DNA of 64,000 bases from Flavobacteriales bacterium (GTDB lineage: Bacteria; Bacteroidota; Bacteroidia; Flavobacteriales_F; PHOS-HE28): contig JAEUTA010000009.1 of the NCBI GenBank assembly GCA_016788205.1, positions 124,001 to 188,000 on the forward strand. The letters run 5' to 3'. The translations under genes were made by a program, and so were the position numbers. How positions within the stretch are numbered: the first letter of the stretch is position 1; the number at the start of each line of letters is the position of its first letter. Below the pieces are notes generated by a model. It was not told the origin of the DNA. It searched no databases and was given only the letters and a program-made list of their open reading frames with translations. Shown here piece after piece: positions 1-8,940 of the stretch.

Positions 1-992
1 TCCTCCCCTGGGTCTTCGCCTGTACTGATGAGCCCCGGCCCACCGCGGTTCTTCAGCCTACTTCGCTGTCCTCCTTGGAAGAACTGGATCGTAAGATCCT
101 CGCTGATCCCACCAACGCGATTTGGTTCGCCCAACGAGCCCTTTTCTACGAAGGCAAGGACAGTCTCAATAAAGCGTTCAGCGATTGGTTCCGTGCCATT
201 TCCTTGGATAGTACGGCTGCTCGTTACAGGGTAGCTCTTGGTGATCTGTATTACCGGAAGGTCGATCTCCCCAAAGCGGAAGCCCAATTCACCAAGGCGA
301 TATCACTGGCACCGGATAGCGCGATGGCTTGGCTGCGGATGGCCGAGTTGAAGCTGGTGCAGCGCGACTTCGTGGCGGCCATGCAGAACGCCAACGAAGC
401 CCTGAGGTTGGACCAGGAAGACCCGAGAGCTTATTTCCTCAAGGGATGGATCCATCAGGAGGCAGGTGATACGGCATTGGCCATCAGCAGCTACCGAACA
501 GCCGTTGAACGAGATAACGACTACTATGAGGCCTACATCGCCCTTGGTATCATCCACGCCCGCAAACGCGATCCTCTGGCCATGCAGTACTACAACTCAG
601 CGGTTGAACTAAGGCCTCGAAGTGTAGAGGCCTGGTACGATAGGGGAATGTTCGCGCAAGAGACCGGGCAGGATAGTGTGGCGCTGGCTTCCTACAGCCG
701 GATCAAGGAGATCGATCCTGCCAATGCTACGGCTTGGTACAATACGGGCTATATCTTCTTGGAGCACCAGGACCGGTTCCCGGAGGCGAGGTCCCAGTTC
801 AGTCATGCCATATCACTGCTACCCGACTACCATCAGGCCTACTTCAATCGGGGGTTGGCCTACGAGCTTCAGAACCGGCTGGATAGTGCGCTCGCTGATT
901 ACAAGAAGGCGCTCGATATCGAACCTGGTTATGATCTGGCAGCAGAAGGTCTGGGTAGGCTCCAATCCAAAGGCGTCAACGTGATACGCTAG
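1..992 (+). CDS. TPR-repeat lipoprotein, 5' end outside window
   Basis: Tetratricopeptide-repeat protein, probably a scaffold anchored in the envelope. The reading frame (codons starting at base 3) is open to the left edge, so the true start lies upstream. The visible N-terminus includes LPWVFACTDEP, which looks like the end of a lipoprotein signal peptide with the lipidated Cys in FAC. About 300 residues of consecutive TPR units follow, with helix-pair signatures such as AWLRMAELKLVQRDF, AYIALGIIHARKRD and AYFNRGLAYELQNRLD. A TTG at 75 could be taken as a start but would cut off the lipobox. The stop overlaps the end of the convergent gene by 4 bp. The partner it scaffolds cannot be told from sequence. 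Confidence 0.85.
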   Translation, partial: LPWVFACTDEPRPTAVLQPTSLSSLEELDRKILADPTNAIWFAQRALFYEGKDSLNKAFSDWFRAISLDSTAARYRVALGDLYYRKVDLPKAEAQFTKAISLAPDSAMAWLRMAELKLVQRDFVAAMQNANEALRLDQEDPRAYFLKGWIHQEAGDTALAISSYRTAVERDNDYYEAYIALGIIHARKRDPLAMQYYNSAVELRPRSVEAWYDRGMFAQETGQDSVALASYSRIKEIDPANATAWYNTGYIFLEHQDRFPEARSQFSHAISLLPDYHQAYFNRGLAYELQNRLDSALADYKKALDIEPGYDLAAEGLGRLQSKGVNVIR

Positions 993-1384
993 CGCCTCTT
1001 TATCGGTCCTTTCGGGGACCAAAGGATGGTGCCTCGCTGCATCACGACGAACCGTCTGATGAGCATCGTTCCGGCACGGTGTACACGGAGCGTCCACGTG
1101 CCGGTCCGCAGGCTTCCCAAGGAAAGATCATGGATCTCTGTACCCGTGAAGGACCGTTTCACGTTCCCGCGTGCGTTCAGCAGGTCCACGCGCTCTGCAT
1201 CCTCCGGGATCATGGCTTCCATTTTTCCAGCAACGGCACCTTCCATGAAGCCGATCCGAAGGTCATCGGCCGTGCGCTCTATCGGCTTTTCCGGCACATA
1301 GGCGATCAATCCATCCGCTTGGGCTCGAACTGCCAGCGTGAATAGGCAGCCAAGAACAGGACTTACGAGCACAAGTGGGCGCAT
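989..1384 (-). CDS. small secreted protein built like a T9SS C-terminal domain
   Basis: 131-residue exported protein with an N-terminal signal peptide (MRPLVLVSPVLGCLFTLAVRAQA). The rest reads as one beta-sandwich. Its second half (VDLLNARGNVKRSF, then LSLGSLRTGTWTLRVHRAG, then FVVMQRG) follows the strand pattern of T9SS type-A sorting domains: hydrophobic strand, D/N-x-x-G-K/R turn, L-L-x-G-x-x-L-R-V. There is no separate passenger domain. The 4-bp convergent overlap with the TPR lipoprotein gene at its 3' end leaves no room for a terminator between them. No enzymatic motif is visible; function unknown. Confidence 0.65.
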   Translation of the reverse strand: MRPLVLVSPVLGCLFTLAVRAQADGLIAYVPEKPIERTADDLRIGFMEGAVAGKMEAMIPEDAERVDLLNARGNVKRSFTGTEIHDLSLGSLRTGTWTLRVHRAGTMLIRRFVVMQRGTILWSPKGPIKRR

Positions 1385-1425
1385 GCTCCCTTGTACGCGC
1401 TAATGCGAAGGGGGTTCCGTTCGGG

Positions 1426-1477
1426 CTCGCCAACAGAAAAGCCCCGGCACAGAGGCCGGGGCTTTTCTGTTGGCGAG
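1426..1477. terminator. bidirectional terminator, 23-bp perfect stem
   Basis: Arms 1426-1448 and 1455-1477 are perfectly complementary over 23 bp around a 6-base loop (ACAGAG). The GC core GCCCCGGC is flanked by AAAA/TTTT, so it can give a stem plus U tract on either strand. It lies 10 bp beyond the stop of the minus-strand outer-membrane protein gene at 1487. Confidence 0.85.
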
Positions 1478-1486
1478 GTGCCAAGA

Positions 1487-2110
1487 TCACTCGTCGTCGT
1501 TACCGATGTTCACGCCGATCGTAAGGCCGTAGCTCATGTATTTCGAATCGATCTCCGAAAGGGTCGGGTCATCTTTGAAGACACGGCTCAGACCGATGCT
1601 GGCGGTCGGAGAAAGGGTGAATAGGCCCATGTCGAAACCTACACCGGCATCCAAGTTCCAAGAACCACTGTTGAAATCGCCCTTGTTCCAGCCGAGGTTG
1701 CCGTCGCGATCGTCCACGCTCATAAGCACGTCGTAGCTGGGTCCAAGCATCACACGCATGTCGAACTGGTAGGTGTCCACCACACGGTACCCCAATAGGG
1801 TACGAAGCTTCAGGTTGGTGCGCACCAGATCGTCCTCAACGGTAACCTGACCTGCAGCGCCGTTCTGTGTATTCATGGAATAGGTCACAGCCGTAACGCT
1901 GCGTCCGAGGAAAGCACCCGGTTGTACGAAGAGTTTGTCTCCGATACGGGCATCAGCGCCCAACTGCCATCCCACTTGGGCCTTGTAGTTGAAACCGTCC
2001 GGCGCTTGCGTAAGGCTTTGAAAGGTGAGGCCGACTTGCGGGTTGAACTGGAACTGGGCGCTTGCGGCGGTGGCGCTCAACAAGGTGAGCGTGAACAAGG
2101 TCGTTTTCAT
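1487..2110 (-). CDS. outer-membrane beta-barrel protein (PorT/OmpA-barrel-like)
   Basis: 207-residue exported protein. I chose the start at 2110 because it gives a clean signal peptide (MKTTLFTLTLLSATAASA followed by QFQFNPQVGLTF); a longer in-frame extension upstream reads as non-coding. The mature part alternates polar and hydrophobic residues in strands typical of an 8-stranded outer-membrane barrel of the kind common in Bacteroidota (GWQLGADARIGDKLFVQPG, LGYRVVDTYQFDMRVMLG, and a final SYGLTIGVNIG strand). No catalytic motif. Likely a small structural or binding barrel; the ligand is unknown. It is monocistronic, ending at a strong hairpin. Confidence 0.75.
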   Translation of the reverse strand: MKTTLFTLTLLSATAASAQFQFNPQVGLTFQSLTQAPDGFNYKAQVGWQLGADARIGDKLFVQPGAFLGRSVTAVTYSMNTQNGAAGQVTVEDDLVRTNLKLRTLLGYRVVDTYQFDMRVMLGPSYDVLMSVDDRDGNLGWNKGDFNSGSWNLDAGVGFDMGLFTLSPTASIGLSRVFKDDPTLSEIDSKYMSYGLTIGVNIGNDDE

Positions 2111-2207
2111 GGGTTCTCTGCTTGGCGGGTCACTTTCCAAGAGCGTGCCAAGTTCGCACTTTCGGACATAACAGCTTGTCAACGAAGTGAGTGAAGCCCA
2201 CGCAGAG

Positions 2208-2215
2208 CATCTTTG
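2208..2215 (+). promoter_or_regulatory. putative -7 box (CATCTTTG) 4 nt before a start codon
   Basis: CATCTTTG differs by one base from the Bacteroidota -7 consensus TAnnTTTG and is followed by only CGTC before the ATG at 2220. If used, the mRNA would be leaderless or nearly so. No convincing -33 TTTG at 19-21 bp spacing, so this call rests on the recurrence of the arrangement at other genes in the window. Confidence 0.35.
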
Positions 2216-2219
2216 CGTC

Positions 2220-3425
2220 ATGCATGTGGCGGTGATCGGAGGGGGAGCGGCCGGATTCTTCGCTGCGCTCAGTGTGGCGCGCCACCACCCTGAAGCACGG
2301 ATCACCTTGTACGAGAAGAGCAATAAACTGCTCAGCAAGGTGCGCATCAGCGGTGGTGGGCGTTGCAATGTCACGCACGACTGCATGGAGACCCGAAAAC
2401 TCGCCAAAAATTATCCGCGGGGAGAAGCCTTCTTGCGCAAGGCGTTCGGCCTGTTCGCCGTGAAGGAAACGATCGCCTGGTTCAACGATCATGGTGTGGA
2501 TCTGAAGGTGGAGGCGGATGGACGCATGTTCCCGACCACCGATGATTCGGCGACCATCGCCGATGCGCTCCTTGGTGTGGCCCGATCACATGGGGTTCGC
2601 GTTGAACTCAGCTCGGCCGTTTCATCGCTTGGAATGTTCGACGGGCGTTTCGTGCTGTCCGTCAACGGGCAACAGGTTCCAGCGGATCATGTGATCGTCA
2701 CCACAGGTGGTCATCCACAGGCAGGGTCATACGCCTGGTTGAGAGCCATCGGGCATACCATCATTCCGCCAGTGCCCTCGCTGTTCACGTTCAATATCCC
2801 TGATGATCCCATACGTGGGCTGATGGGCGTGGCGCTTCCGGCGCGGGTGCGTATCGTGGGAACGAAGTTGGAGAGTTCAGGACCGGTGCTCATCACACAT
2901 TGGGGACTGAGTGGCCCGGCGATCCTCCGGCTCAGCGCATGGGGTGCCCGCATCTTACACGACATGCAGTACACCTTCACGGCCCAAGTCAATTGGGTGG
3001 AGGGGCGCAGCGAGGATGAGTTGCGATCGCTTTTCAGCGAACGAGCCGACGAACTGGATCGCAAACTTGCGCAGAACGCAGATCCGTTGCGCTTACCTAA
3101 ACGCTTCTGGCTTCATCAATTGGCAAAGGCAGGTATTTCGGCGGACAGACCGTGGGGCGAGGTAGCGAAGAAGGACCGCAATCGACTTGTGGACCTGCTC
3201 ACCAATGACCGTTTCAAAGTCGTGGGCAAGACCACGTTCAAGGAAGAATTCGTCACGGCCGGCGGGGTGTCCCTGGATGAAGTGGACCCCGTAACGATGC
3301 AGAGCAGCAAACTACCCGGGCTCTATTTCGCCGGTGAAGTGCTGGACATCGATGGCATCACCGGAGGGTTCAATTTCCAAGCCGCTTGGACCACCGGGTA
3401 CATCGCCGGACGGTTGGCGGTGTAA
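2220..3425 (+). CDS. NAD(P)/FAD-dependent oxidoreductase, BaiN/HI0933 (YhiN) family
   Basis: 401-residue cytoplasmic flavoprotein. The N-terminus MHVAVIGGGAAGFFAA is the FAD-binding Rossmann motif (GxGxxG type), followed by the family signature GGGRCN near residue 50. The C-terminal FAD-binding segment LPGLYFAGEVLDIDG-ITGGFN is also characteristic. I chose ATG 2220, which places the Rossmann strand at residue 3 as in homologues; a GTG at 2187 would add 11 unrelated residues. The family has been linked to bile-acid 7-dehydroxylation enzymes (BaiN) but most members lack a proven substrate. Convergent with the endonuclease gene, 5 bp apart. Confidence 0.9.
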   Translation: MHVAVIGGGAAGFFAALSVARHHPEARITLYEKSNKLLSKVRISGGGRCNVTHDCMETRKLAKNYPRGEAFLRKAFGLFAVKETIAWFNDHGVDLKVEADGRMFPTTDDSATIADALLGVARSHGVRVELSSAVSSLGMFDGRFVLSVNGQQVPADHVIVTTGGHPQAGSYAWLRAIGHTIIPPVPSLFTFNIPDDPIRGLMGVALPARVRIVGTKLESSGPVLITHWGLSGPAILRLSAWGARILHDMQYTFTAQVNWVEGRSEDELRSLFSERADELDRKLAQNADPLRLPKRFWLHQLAKAGISADRPWGEVAKKDRNRLVDLLTNDRFKVVGKTTFKEEFVTAGGVSLDEVDPVTMQSSKLPGLYFAGEVLDIDGITGGFNFQAAWTTGYIAGRLAV

Positions 3426-3430
3426 GTGTC

Positions 3431-4477
3431 TCAGCGAACCACGCGGGTCACCGAACGCATGCCGTCATCGACCAGTACCACATAGAGGCCTGGAGCAGTA
3501 TCCAGCGCGAGCACCGCTGAACGGTCCTGGACCTTCGAAGTGGTCACCAACGCTCCCGAGGCATTGAACACCGAGACCGTAGCGAAACCGGTGGTCTTCA
3601 CGCGTTCCACACGCAATCCATCACCATCGAACCACACACGAGGTGATGTTGCTGAGCGATCTTCAATGGAAGCGAAGGGGCCCCAGATGGACGCCACCCA
3701 TTCCGGGTGGTCGATGTACGGATTACGGTTGTGTTGCAGGTTGGTGAAGATCGTGTTGTTACGAGCTACTTCTTTCGCGCTCACCGGATCCTCAGTATGC
3801 CATTCCAGCAGCAGGTTCTCCACCCATGGCAGGAACTCTCCGCCGCTCAACACCGGTGCATCGGCCCAGCCGTTCGCTTCGTTCATGTAGCGGGTCAGCA
3901 TGTAGAAGTAGCCCCGCGCGAGGTCGCCTTTGTATGCGTCGATAGGCTCGAAGGCCAGACCGCTGCAGCCCGGATAGGTGCACTGGCCCAACTTACCACC
4001 GTTCTCTGCCGCAAAGGTCACGTTGTTGCCAACGGTCCCATAAGGCCAGTTGGCGCGCTTCTGGTTCACCCAAGCATCGGTGGGGTACATGTGGAACAGG
4101 TCAGTATCCGGTCCTGGTACACCTCCGAACCAGCTTTGTGGAAAGGAGTGCTCCCGGTTGAAGCAATCACCTTCGCTATCGTAGGTGACCGAGCCTCCAC
4201 ACTGATCGGTGCCGAACGTGAACTCGTATGGTGCGGTTCCATCGGGAACATCCGAGTAGATGTCCCAGACCTTGTTGTTCGACTTACGGTCGGTAACAGC
4301 ATACGCCGCCCAGAGCTGGCTGTTGGCCAGAACGGAATGTCCGTCGATGATGTCGCGCAAGGCTTCGCGCAGCGCCTGCCCGGTGAGCCCTGCCGCCGGA
4401 TCGTAGTAGCCCGCAGGGGGTTGGGCCAGAAGAACGGCCGGCGAGAGGATGAGGCCGAAAAGAGGCAGTGCACGCAT
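3431..4477 (-). CDS. secreted endonuclease I family nuclease with T9SS sorting domain
   Basis: 348 residues. Signal peptide (MRALPLFGLILSPAVLLAQ), then an endonuclease I/NucM-type domain (about 20-260). Its beta-beta-alpha metal site is visible as CFNREHSFPQSWF (His as general base next to Glu) followed by DLFHMYPTDAWVNQKRAN, the counterpart of the family's D-L-x-x-L/Y-P-x-x-x-x-V-N-x-x-R-x-N. The C-terminal ~75 residues (VERVKTTGFATVSVFNASG... APGLYVVLVDDG...VTRVVR) form a T9SS type-A sorting domain, so the enzyme is predicted to be surface-displayed or released and to degrade extracellular nucleic acid. Monocistronic. Confidence 0.9.
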   Translation of the reverse strand: MRALPLFGLILSPAVLLAQPPAGYYDPAAGLTGQALREALRDIIDGHSVLANSQLWAAYAVTDRKSNNKVWDIYSDVPDGTAPYEFTFGTDQCGGSVTYDSEGDCFNREHSFPQSWFGGVPGPDTDLFHMYPTDAWVNQKRANWPYGTVGNNVTFAAENGGKLGQCTYPGCSGLAFEPIDAYKGDLARGYFYMLTRYMNEANGWADAPVLSGGEFLPWVENLLLEWHTEDPVSAKEVARNNTIFTNLQHNRNPYIDHPEWVASIWGPFASIEDRSATSPRVWFDGDGLRVERVKTTGFATVSVFNASGALVTTSKVQDRSAVLALDTAPGLYVVLVDDGMRSVTRVVR

Positions 4478-4481
4478 GGGG

Positions 4482-4489
4482 TAAAAATA
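4482..4489 (-). promoter_or_regulatory. putative -7 box (TATTTTTA) 4 nt before the endonuclease start
   Basis: On the minus strand TATTTTTA is followed by CCCC and the ATG of the endonuclease gene. It matches TAnnTTTG except for the last base and would give a leaderless transcript. No clear -33 element. Confidence 0.35.
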
Positions 4490-4529
4490 CCGCTCTGGGA
4501 GAGGCGTTCGGGACGTTGCTGAAAAGGAA

Positions 4530-4550
4530 AAGGGGGCTTAACGCCCCCTT
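4530..4550 (-). terminator. terminator of the thrS-infC-rpmI-rplT operon
   Basis: Stem AAGGGGGC (4530-4537) pairs with GCCCCCTT (4543-4550) around a 5-base loop. On the minus strand it is followed by a T-rich run (TTTTCCTTTT). It lies 20 bp past the rplT stop. Confidence 0.8.
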
Positions 4551-4570
4551 CTCATGGATCGTAGGATCCC

Positions 4571-4915
4571 TTACTTCACTTTGTTCACGATGGCCGTGAA
4601 AGCGGCAGCATCGTTGTAGGCGATCTCGGCCAAAGCCTTGCGGTCCAGTTCGATGTTGCCTTTCTTCAGTTTGCTCATCAATACGCTGTAGCTGATGCCG
4701 TTGATGCGGGCTGCAGCGTTGATACGCTGGATCCACAGTCCACGGAACTCGCGCTTTTTCAGCTTCCGACCATCGTAGGCGTGCTGAAGACCTTTCTCCA
4801 CCGTATTCTTCGCGACGGTGTACACGTTCTTGCGGCGACCGAAGTTGCCTTTCGCCATATCCAGTACCTTTTTGCGCTTGGCACGGCTGGCTACTTTGTT
4901 CTTACTGCGTGGCAT
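4571..4915 (-). CDS. rplT: 50S ribosomal protein L20
   Basis: 114 residues, the normal length. Binds 23S rRNA early in assembly of the large subunit. Recognisable by the basic N-terminus [18 protein letters not shown], the central [22 protein letters not shown] segment (here [19 protein letters not shown]) and the C-terminal helix region [14 protein letters not shown]. Last gene of the minus-strand operon thrS-infC-rpmI-rplT, 113 bp after rpmI, and followed by a terminator. No L20-binding pseudoknot was identified in the upstream spacer by eye. Confidence 0.98.
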   Translation of the reverse strand: MPRSKNKVASRAKRKKVLDMAKGNFGRRKNVYTVAKNTVEKGLQHAYDGRKLKKREFRGLWIQRINAAARINGISYSVLMSKLKKGNIELDRKALAEIAYNDAAAFTAIVNKVK

Positions 4916-5028
4916 GTTCTACGTTGGTTTTTGGGCGTGAGCGCTTCCCGTTCAAGGGAGGACTTTGGTGCTACACGTCCTGGTTAACGCTACCTATTAC
5001 CCGGTGCGGTTGGGTTTCTTGTTCAAGC

Positions 5029-5223
5029 CTACCCTTGGAGGAGATCCAGGATCGCCTTCTTGTCGCTGGGGTGTACCAGTGACTTCTTGGTGAGGGCGCG
5101 CTTACGCTTGGTCTCCTTCTTGGTAAGGATGTGGTTCTTGAACGCGCTCTTGCGCTTGATCTCGCCGGAACCGGTCAACTTGAACCGCTTCTTCGCTCCG
5201 GACTTGGTCTTCATCTTGGGCAT
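5029..5223 (-). CDS. rpmI: 50S ribosomal protein L35
   Basis: 64 residues, full length. Highly basic, starting [20 protein letters not shown], with the typical [14 protein letters not shown] and [16 protein letters not shown] segments. Component of the large ribosomal subunit. Sits between infC (87 bp upstream) and rplT, the widely conserved order. Confidence 0.98.
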   Translation of the reverse strand: MPKMKTKSGAKKRFKLTGSGEIKRKSAFKNHILTKKETKRKRALTKKSLVHPSDKKAILDLLQG

Positions 5224-5310
5224 GGCCTCTCGGGGTTGTCATTCCGGGCTTGGCCCGGGATCGCGTGTTTATCTCTGTCGTGGCAGGGCGACATGAACGT
5301 CGCCCTTGCG

Positions 5311-5916
5311 TCATTTCTTCTTCTTCGGTATCAAGAACATGATCATGCGCTTGCCTTCCAGCTTGGGCATGCTCTCCACCAGACCGATGTCCTCCAGGTC
5401 CTGGGCGAACTTCAGCAGCAGGATCTCGCCACGCTCTTTGAACACGATGCTACGACCGCGGAAGAACACGAAGGCTTTCACCTTGTGACCCTCTTCGAGG
5501 AAGTTGCGGGCGTGCTTGAGCTTGAAGTTCACGTCGTGTTCGTCCGTGTTGGGGCCGAATCGGATCTCCTTCATCTCCACGGTGGCCTGCTTCGCCTTGA
5601 TCTCCTTCTGCTTCTTCTTGAGGTCGTAGAGGAATTTCTTATACTCGATGATGCGGCATACCACCGGAACCGCGGTAGGGCTGATCTCGACCAGGTCCAG
5701 ACCCATGTCCTCCGCCATGCGCAGGGCTTGGTTGAAAGGGTACACGCCCTGTTCGATGTTGTCACCCACCAGACGCACTTCGTTCACTCCGTAGATCTTG
5801 TTGTTGATCCGGTGCGGATCCTCTTTGATCACACGACCACGGAACGGACGGCGTTGGCCGCCACCGCCTCCGGGAGGACGAGGTGGGCCACTGGGACGAA
5901 AGGGTGCTCCTGCCAC
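5311..5916 (-). CDS. infC: translation initiation factor IF-3
   Basis: 201 residues. IF-3 binds the 30S subunit and controls start-codon and initiator-tRNA selection. N-domain about 30-105 ([15 protein letters not shown], then [32 protein letters not shown]), linker, C-domain about 115-195 ([31 protein letters not shown]). The first 26 residues are a Gly/Pro/Arg-rich extension. The start codon is GTG (CAC at 5914-5916), the only reasonable start before this extension; rare infC starts are common and in enterobacteria allow self-control, but that is not shown here. Downstream of thrS by 124 bp. Confidence 0.96.
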   Translation of the reverse strand: MAGAPFRPSGPPRPPGGGGGQRRPFRGRVIKEDPHRINNKIYGVNEVRLVGDNIEQGVYPFNQALRMAEDMGLDLVEISPTAVPVVCRIIEYKKFLYDLKKKQKEIKAKQATVEMKEIRFGPNTDEHDVNFKLKHARNFLEEGHKVKAFVFFRGRSIVFKERGEILLLKFAQDLEDIGLVESMPKLEGKRMIMFLIPKKKK

Positions 5917-6040
5917 TAGTTGGTTTTTGGTTCGAAAGGCCGGTCTTCGGCTTTTGAGGGCGCGAATATCGGCATCTTTTCGCTACGCGCGTAAGTCTCC
6001 TATTCCAGTAGGCGGGTTGACCGGTCTGTCAGCCTTCTGC

Positions 6041-7981
6041 TCACTGGCCTAACTGCACGGCGATGCGCTCCTTCACCAGGCCCGCAAAGGCCTCAACGGT
6101 AAGCGCACCCAGGTCGCCTTGGCCATGCTCACGCACGGAAAGGGTGCCATCCGCTGCCTCTTTTTCACCCACAACCAGCATGAAGGGGATCTTGGTCAGT
6201 TCGGCATCGCGGATCTTCCGGCCCACCTTCTCGTTGCGTTCGTCCACGGTCGCCCGGATGTCCATGTCCGAGAGCTCCTGCTGAAGTTTGGCGCACACAT
6301 CGAGGTATTTGTCGCTCACCGGCAATATGATGGCCTGTTCCGGGTTCAGCCACAGCGGGAAACGGCCTCCGGTGTGCTCGATGATCACTGCGATGAAACG
6401 CTCCAAGCTGCCAAAGGGCGCCCGGTGGATCATCACCGGACGGTGCTTCTGGTTGTCGCTGCCAACGTATTCCAGCTCGAAACGCTCGGGCAGGTTGTAG
6501 TCCACTTGGATGGTGCCCAGCTGCCAACGGCGGCCTAGCGCATCTTTCACCATGAAATCCAGCTTCGGGCCGTAGAAAGCCGCCTCGCCGTATTCCACGG
6601 TCGTCTTCATGCCACATTCAGCAGCCGCATCGATGATGGCTTGTTCGGCCTTCACCCAATTCTCTTCGCTGCCGATGTATTTACTGCGGTCCTCTTTATC
6701 ACGCAGGCTTACCTGGGCTTCGAAGTTCTCGAAGTTGAGGGCGCGCAACACGAGCAGTACGAGGTCGATCACCTTCAGGAATTCCTCTTTCACCTGATCA
6801 GGACGGCAGAAGAGGTGGGCATCATCCTGGGTGAAGCCGCGCACGCGGGCCAGACCATGCAGTTCGCCGCTCTGTTCATAGCGATATACTGTGCCGAACT
6901 CCGCCAAACGCAAGGGGAGGTCTTTGTAGCTGCGCGGGCGGCTGGCAAAGATCTCGCAGTGGTGCGGGCAGTTCATGGGCTTCAGCATGAACTGCTCGCC
7001 TTCCTGCGGGGTGCTGATCGGCTGGAAACTGTCCTTGCCGTACTTCTCCCAGTGGCCGCTGGTGATGTAGAGCTGCTTGCTGCCGATGTGGGGCGTGGCC
7101 ACCTGCACGTAGCCGGCCTTTTCTTGGGCCGTCTTCATGAAGTTGATCAGGCGCTCACGCAGGGCGGCACCTTTGGGCAACCACAGCGGCAATCCGGCAC
7201 CCACCTTCTCGCTGAAGGTGAACAGGTCCAGTTCCTTGCCCACCTTCCGGTGATCCCGCTTCTTGGCCTCTTCGAGCATCACCAGATACTCGTCCAGTTC
7301 CTTCTGCTTCGGGAAAGTGATGCCGTAGAGGCGGGTGAGCTGCTTGCGCTTCTCGTCGCCGCGCCAGTAGGCACCGGCCACGTTCAGGATCTTGAAGGCT
7401 TTGATGAACGAGGTGTCCGGGATGTGTGGCCCACGGCACAGGTCGGTGAAGTTGCCTTGGTTGTAGAAGGTGATCTCGCCGTCCTTCAAGCCTTCGATCA
7501 GTTCCAGCTTGTACTCATCACCTTTCTCGGTGAAGTACTTGATCGCCTCGGCTTTGCTCACCTCGCTCCGGTTGAACACCTCCTTCTTCGCGGCGATCTC
7601 TTTGAACTTGGCTTCGATGGCCGCAAAGTCACCTTCGCCCACGCTGCGGTCGCCGAAGTCGATGTCGTAATAGAAGCCGTTCTCGATGGCCGGACCGATG
7701 CCGAATTTGGCGCCGGGGTAGAGGGCTTCCACTGCCTCGGCCATCACGTGGGCGCTGCTGTGCCACATGGTCGCTTTGCCGTCCGTATCGTTCCACGTCA
7801 GCAGGGCCAACGTGCAGTCGCCGGGTAGGGGGCGGTTGGCGTCGCGTACTTCGCCGTTCACTTTTGCGGAGAGCACGTTGCGGGCCAGGCCTTCGCTGAT
7901 GCTCTTGGCCACGTCCATCGCCGTAGCGCCTTGGTCGTAGCTCCGGACGGTACCGTCCGGGAGGGTCACATTGATCTTCAT
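6041..7981 (-). CDS. thrS: threonyl-tRNA synthetase
   Basis: 646 residues, normal length; charges tRNA-Thr with threonine. Domains: TGS (1-62, from [18 protein letters not shown]), editing domain with the zinc-type HxxxH (HSSAH) near residue 75, class II catalytic core with the zinc-ligand segment [10 protein letters not shown], motif 2 around [16 protein letters not shown] and motif 3 [13 protein letters not shown], and a C-terminal anticodon-binding domain (about 540-646). I chose ATG 7979-7981 because it starts exactly at the TGS domain; an upstream in-frame start adds 27 unrelated residues. First gene of the translation operon. Confidence 0.98.
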   Translation of the reverse strand: MKINVTLPDGTVRSYDQGATAMDVAKSISEGLARNVLSAKVNGEVRDANRPLPGDCTLALLTWNDTDGKATMWHSSAHVMAEAVEALYPGAKFGIGPAIENGFYYDIDFGDRSVGEGDFAAIEAKFKEIAAKKEVFNRSEVSKAEAIKYFTEKGDEYKLELIEGLKDGEITFYNQGNFTDLCRGPHIPDTSFIKAFKILNVAGAYWRGDEKRKQLTRLYGITFPKQKELDEYLVMLEEAKKRDHRKVGKELDLFTFSEKVGAGLPLWLPKGAALRERLINFMKTAQEKAGYVQVATPHIGSKQLYITSGHWEKYGKDSFQPISTPQEGEQFMLKPMNCPHHCEIFASRPRSYKDLPLRLAEFGTVYRYEQSGELHGLARVRGFTQDDAHLFCRPDQVKEEFLKVIDLVLLVLRALNFENFEAQVSLRDKEDRSKYIGSEENWVKAEQAIIDAAAECGMKTTVEYGEAAFYGPKLDFMVKDALGRRWQLGTIQVDYNLPERFELEYVGSDNQKHRPVMIHRAPFGSLERFIAVIIEHTGGRFPLWLNPEQAIILPVSDKYLDVCAKLQQELSDMDIRATVDERNEKVGRKIRDAELTKIPFMLVVGEKEAADGTLSVREHGQGDLGALTVEAFAGLVKERIAVQLGQ

Positions 7982-8022
7982 TAGTTCACCAAGCCACCAT
8001 ACGAGCGGTGGACGAGGGGCGC

Positions 8023-8030
8023 CAAAAGTA
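8023..8030 (-). promoter_or_regulatory. putative -7 promoter box for thrS (TACTTTTG)
   Basis: On the minus strand TACTTTTG is an exact match to the Bacteroidota -7 consensus TAnnTTTG, 41 nt before the thrS ATG. A good -33 TTTG is not evident. The predicted leader is about 35 nt, too short for a T-box. Confidence 0.45.
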
Positions 8031-8050
8031 GCGTTCGGCGTGGAAAGCAG

Positions 8051-8078
8051 AAGGGCTTCCACCTAACGGGAAGCCCTT
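8051..8078. terminator. terminator after the TPR gene
   Basis: Ten-base perfect stem AAGGGCTTCC (8051-8060) with GGAAGCCCTT (8069-8078), 8-base loop. It lies 41 bp past the stop of the minus-strand TPR gene and just upstream of the thrS promoter, so it separates the two units. Confidence 0.65.
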
Positions 8079-8119
8079 ACACCGTCCGAGGGGTCATTCG
8101 GACTACGGCAAAACCGATC

Positions 8120-8836
8120 TCATCTGTCGCAGTGCAACATCATCAGTTCCTCTACGGAACGATCACCCAGGTCATGGGCTTGTTGCAGGGCGTAACATCC
8201 ATCTTGTTTGCGGTCCTGGCGGAAGTAGATCACGGCCAGCGCAGCGTAGGCTTTATCCAGCGTGGGGTCCATTTCAACGGCCTTCTCCAGATCGGCGATG
8301 GCACGGTCATCATCGCGCACCACGCTAAGGGCGATCCCGCGATCGCACCAGGCCATGGCATTGTAGCTGGCGATGTTCACCAAACGGTCGTAATGGCTCA
8401 GGGCGGCAGGTAGGTCGTTCTCTTCCATGGCCATGCGGCCGAGTTCGAAAAGCGCGTGTTCGGTGGCGGGGCCGTTCGGGTGCAGGCCGATCACACGATA
8501 AAGATCATGTTTGGCAACGGTGCTCTTGCCCATGGCACGGTTCACTTCGGCGCGACGGATCAGGCCATGCACGTCGGCAGGCTCCATGGCGAGTAACTGG
8601 TCGAGATCCTGCAAGGCACCAGCGTTATCGCCTTGCGAGAGCTTCGTTACAGCACGGTAGTACCAGGCCTTGCTGTTGGTGGGCTCTTCCACCACCACCT
8701 TGTCGAATTCGGTCTGGGCCGTCTTATGGTCTTCCTTTTTCAGGGCAGTGAGGCCGGCGATCATGGCCTCATCGGCCGATTGGGCCATAAGGGTGAAGCT
8801 GATCGCGAGACTGGAGAGGATCGAAAGGGTTCTCAT
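8120..8836 (-). CDS. exported tetratricopeptide-repeat protein
   Basis: 238 residues: signal peptide (MRTLSILSSLAISFTLMAQ) followed by about five TPR units covering the rest (for example SKAWYYRAVTKLSQGDN, AMAWCDRGIALSVVRDDD and KAYAALAVIYFRQDRKQDG). Predicted periplasmic protein-interaction module. The C-terminus ends in a short Cys-containing tail (QDGCYALQQAHDLG...). Alone between thrS and the divergent doxX-type gene. No enzymatic motif and no defined partner. Confidence 0.8.
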   Translation of the reverse strand: MRTLSILSSLAISFTLMAQSADEAMIAGLTALKKEDHKTAQTEFDKVVVEEPTNSKAWYYRAVTKLSQGDNAGALQDLDQLLAMEPADVHGLIRRAEVNRAMGKSTVAKHDLYRVIGLHPNGPATEHALFELGRMAMEENDLPAALSHYDRLVNIASYNAMAWCDRGIALSVVRDDDRAIADLEKAVEMDPTLDKAYAALAVIYFRQDRKQDGCYALQQAHDLGDRSVEELMMLHCDR

Positions 8837-8928
8837 GCGGACCTTGCAACGGCGCTCTTGGATAAAAGTTCCGATGCACCGGTGGAAAAGTCCCGGTTCC
8901 GGGCACGATGACCGTTGCCAAGCGCCGG

Positions 8929-8936
8929 TAGTTTCG
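8929..8936 (+). promoter_or_regulatory. putative -7 box (TAGTTTCG) 4 nt before the DoxX start
   Basis: TAGTTTCG (TAnnTTYG) is followed by CCTC and then the ATG at 8941, predicting a leaderless transcript. No clear -33 TTTG. Confidence 0.4.
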
Positions 8937-8940
8937 CCTC

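Noticed and set aside
8051..8078. Hairpin read as part of a mobile or regulatory RNA
   Set aside because: Simple 10-bp stem at a gene end, best explained as a terminator.
7982..8119. Possible T-box or attenuator in front of thrS
   Set aside because: The predicted leader is only about 35 nt. The hairpin in the spacer belongs to the upstream TPR gene; no T-box sequence is seen.
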